Source of the DNA: an uncultured Collinsella sp.
Lineage (GTDB): Bacteria; Actinomycetota; Coriobacteriia; Coriobacteriales; Coriobacteriaceae
DNA: 6,539 nt
Direction: 5' to 3'
NCBI GenBank assembly: GCA_900546105.1
Contig: URBP01000097.1
Span: 1 to 6,539 of the forward strand
Below the pieces are notes generated by a model that worked only from the letters and a program-made list of their open reading frames with translations, was not told the origin of the DNA and did not search any database. This document shows positions 6,297-6,539 of this stretch, one piece after another. Position numbers and translations under genes: made by a program. How positions within the stretch are numbered: position 1 is the stretch's first letter; the number at the start of each line of letters is the position of its first letter.

Positions 6297-6333
6297 CGCT
6301 ACTTGCGCGTAATCGCCACACTGGATAGTTCAT

Positions 6334-6341
6334 AAGGAAGG
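6334..6341 (+). promoter_or_regulatory. Ribosome binding site for rpmF
   Basis: AAGGAAGG ends 5 bases before ATG 6347 and fixes the start of this short gene. There is no competing ATG between the yceD stop and this position in the same frame. Confidence 0.8.
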
Positions 6342-6346
6342 TCACT

Positions 6347-6526
6347 ATGCCCGTACCTAAACAAAAGCAGGGTCGTATCCGCACTCACACCCGTCGTTCC
6401 GCCAACATGAAGATCTCGGCTGCGGCTCAGTCCACGTGCCCCCGTTGCGGCGCTGTCAAGCTTCCGCACCACGTGTGCCCCAGCTGCGGTTTCTACAAGG
6501 ACCGCGAGGTTATCGTTACCGAGTAA
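6347..6526 (+). CDS. rpmF: 50S ribosomal protein L32 (bL32), zinc-ribbon form
   Basis: bL32 is a small protein of the large ribosomal subunit. The 59 residues start MPVPKQKQGRIRTHTRRSANMK, the basic N-terminal tail that threads through rRNA, close to the usual MAVPKRK start. The zinc ribbon follows: CPRC (C31, C34) and CPSC (C44, C47), separated by the family hallmark KLPHHV (38-43). It ends GFYKDREVIVTE. Because all four cysteines are kept, this is the zinc-binding (C+) form. Some actinobacteria also keep a cysteine-free paralog for zinc starvation, which cannot be judged here. The pairing with yceD just upstream is the conserved arrangement in many bacteria. Confidence 0.95.
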   Translation: MPVPKQKQGRIRTHTRRSANMKISAAAQSTCPRCGAVKLPHHVCPSCGFYKDREVIVTE

Positions 6527-6531
6527 CGGTA
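6511..6531. repeat. 9-bp inverted repeat across the rpmF stop codon
   Basis: TATCGTTAC (6511-6519) can pair with GTAACGGTA (6523-6531) around a CGA loop: eight Watson-Crick pairs and one G-U (6513 with 6529). The stop codon TAA (6524-6526) lies in the right arm. No T-run follows in the 8 bases that remain, so it is not a classical intrinsic terminator as far as visible. It could be an mRNA 3' end or attenuation structure, or chance. Confidence 0.45.
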
Positions 6532-6535
6532 TACT
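6530..6535 (+). promoter_or_regulatory. Possible -10 box for a gene beyond the window
   Basis: TATACT matches the TATAAT consensus at five of six positions and follows the rpmF stop. It is preceded by CGG rather than the TGn of the two boxes upstream, and no clear -35 is visible. It overlaps the right arm of the inverted repeat. The downstream gene is not in view; plsX would be a reasonable guess from conserved order. Confidence 0.25.
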
Positions 6536-6539
6536 CTGG

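Noticed and set aside
5719..6384. Minus-strand open frame of 221 codons opposite yceD and the rpmF start
   Set aside because: It is a shadow of yceD. It resembles no known family and would cover the rpmF ribosome binding site and the putative promoter.
1..6539. Defence system, mobile element, CRISPR array or prophage
   Set aside because: All sequence is accounted for by conserved housekeeping genes and short gaps. There are no integrase or transposase motifs, repeat arrays or abrupt composition changes.

Overview
The window is an ordinary, tightly packed bacterial housekeeping region. All genes lie on the + strand, and codon third positions are mostly G or C. Gene content and order point to an Actinomycetota genome. 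My best guess is the class Coriobacteriia (Collinsella or a relative). This is inference from gene order, base composition and one SepIVA-like coiled-coil gene; no 16S or other marker is present.

Layout. Bases 1-142 hold the C-terminal end of an Asp23/Gls24 (YloU-type) protein. It is followed by fakA (170-1831), recG (1842-4019), rsmD (4016-4672) and coaD (4665-5162). A 68-base gap with a likely extended -10 promoter separates these from a short coiled-coil gene resembling mycobacterial SepIVA (5231-5728), then yceD/DUF177 (5728-6282). After a 64-base gap with a second extended -10-like box comes rpmF (ribosomal protein L32, 6347-6526). The window ends just past rpmF in a hairpin and a third -10-like box that may belong to a gene outside the window. 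No stretch over 300 bases lacks a gene. I see no tRNA, rRNA, CRISPR array, insertion sequence or phage gene.

How the genes fit together. The first five genes look like one transcription unit with 10-27 base gaps or 4-8 base overlaps. FakA makes acyl-phosphate from FakB-bound fatty acids and CoaD makes the CoA precursor dephospho-CoA, so lipid metabolism is one theme. RecG (fork rescue), RsmD (16S rRNA m2G966), YceD (23S rRNA accumulation) and L32 bring in replication and ribosome assembly. The SepIVA-like protein adds a probable division or envelope component. The order combines the Bacillus yloU-yloV-recG arrangement with the enterobacterial yceD-rpmF pair, so plsX may lie just downstream, but that is a prediction.

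I found no undescribed multi-gene system. The points most worth a second look are the compact SepIVA-like protein, the inverted repeat that exactly fills the fakA-recG junction, the shared TGTGGTA promoter-like boxes, the hairpin across the rpmF stop codon, the acidic C-terminal tail on RsmD, and small departures from consensus in the CoaD active site.
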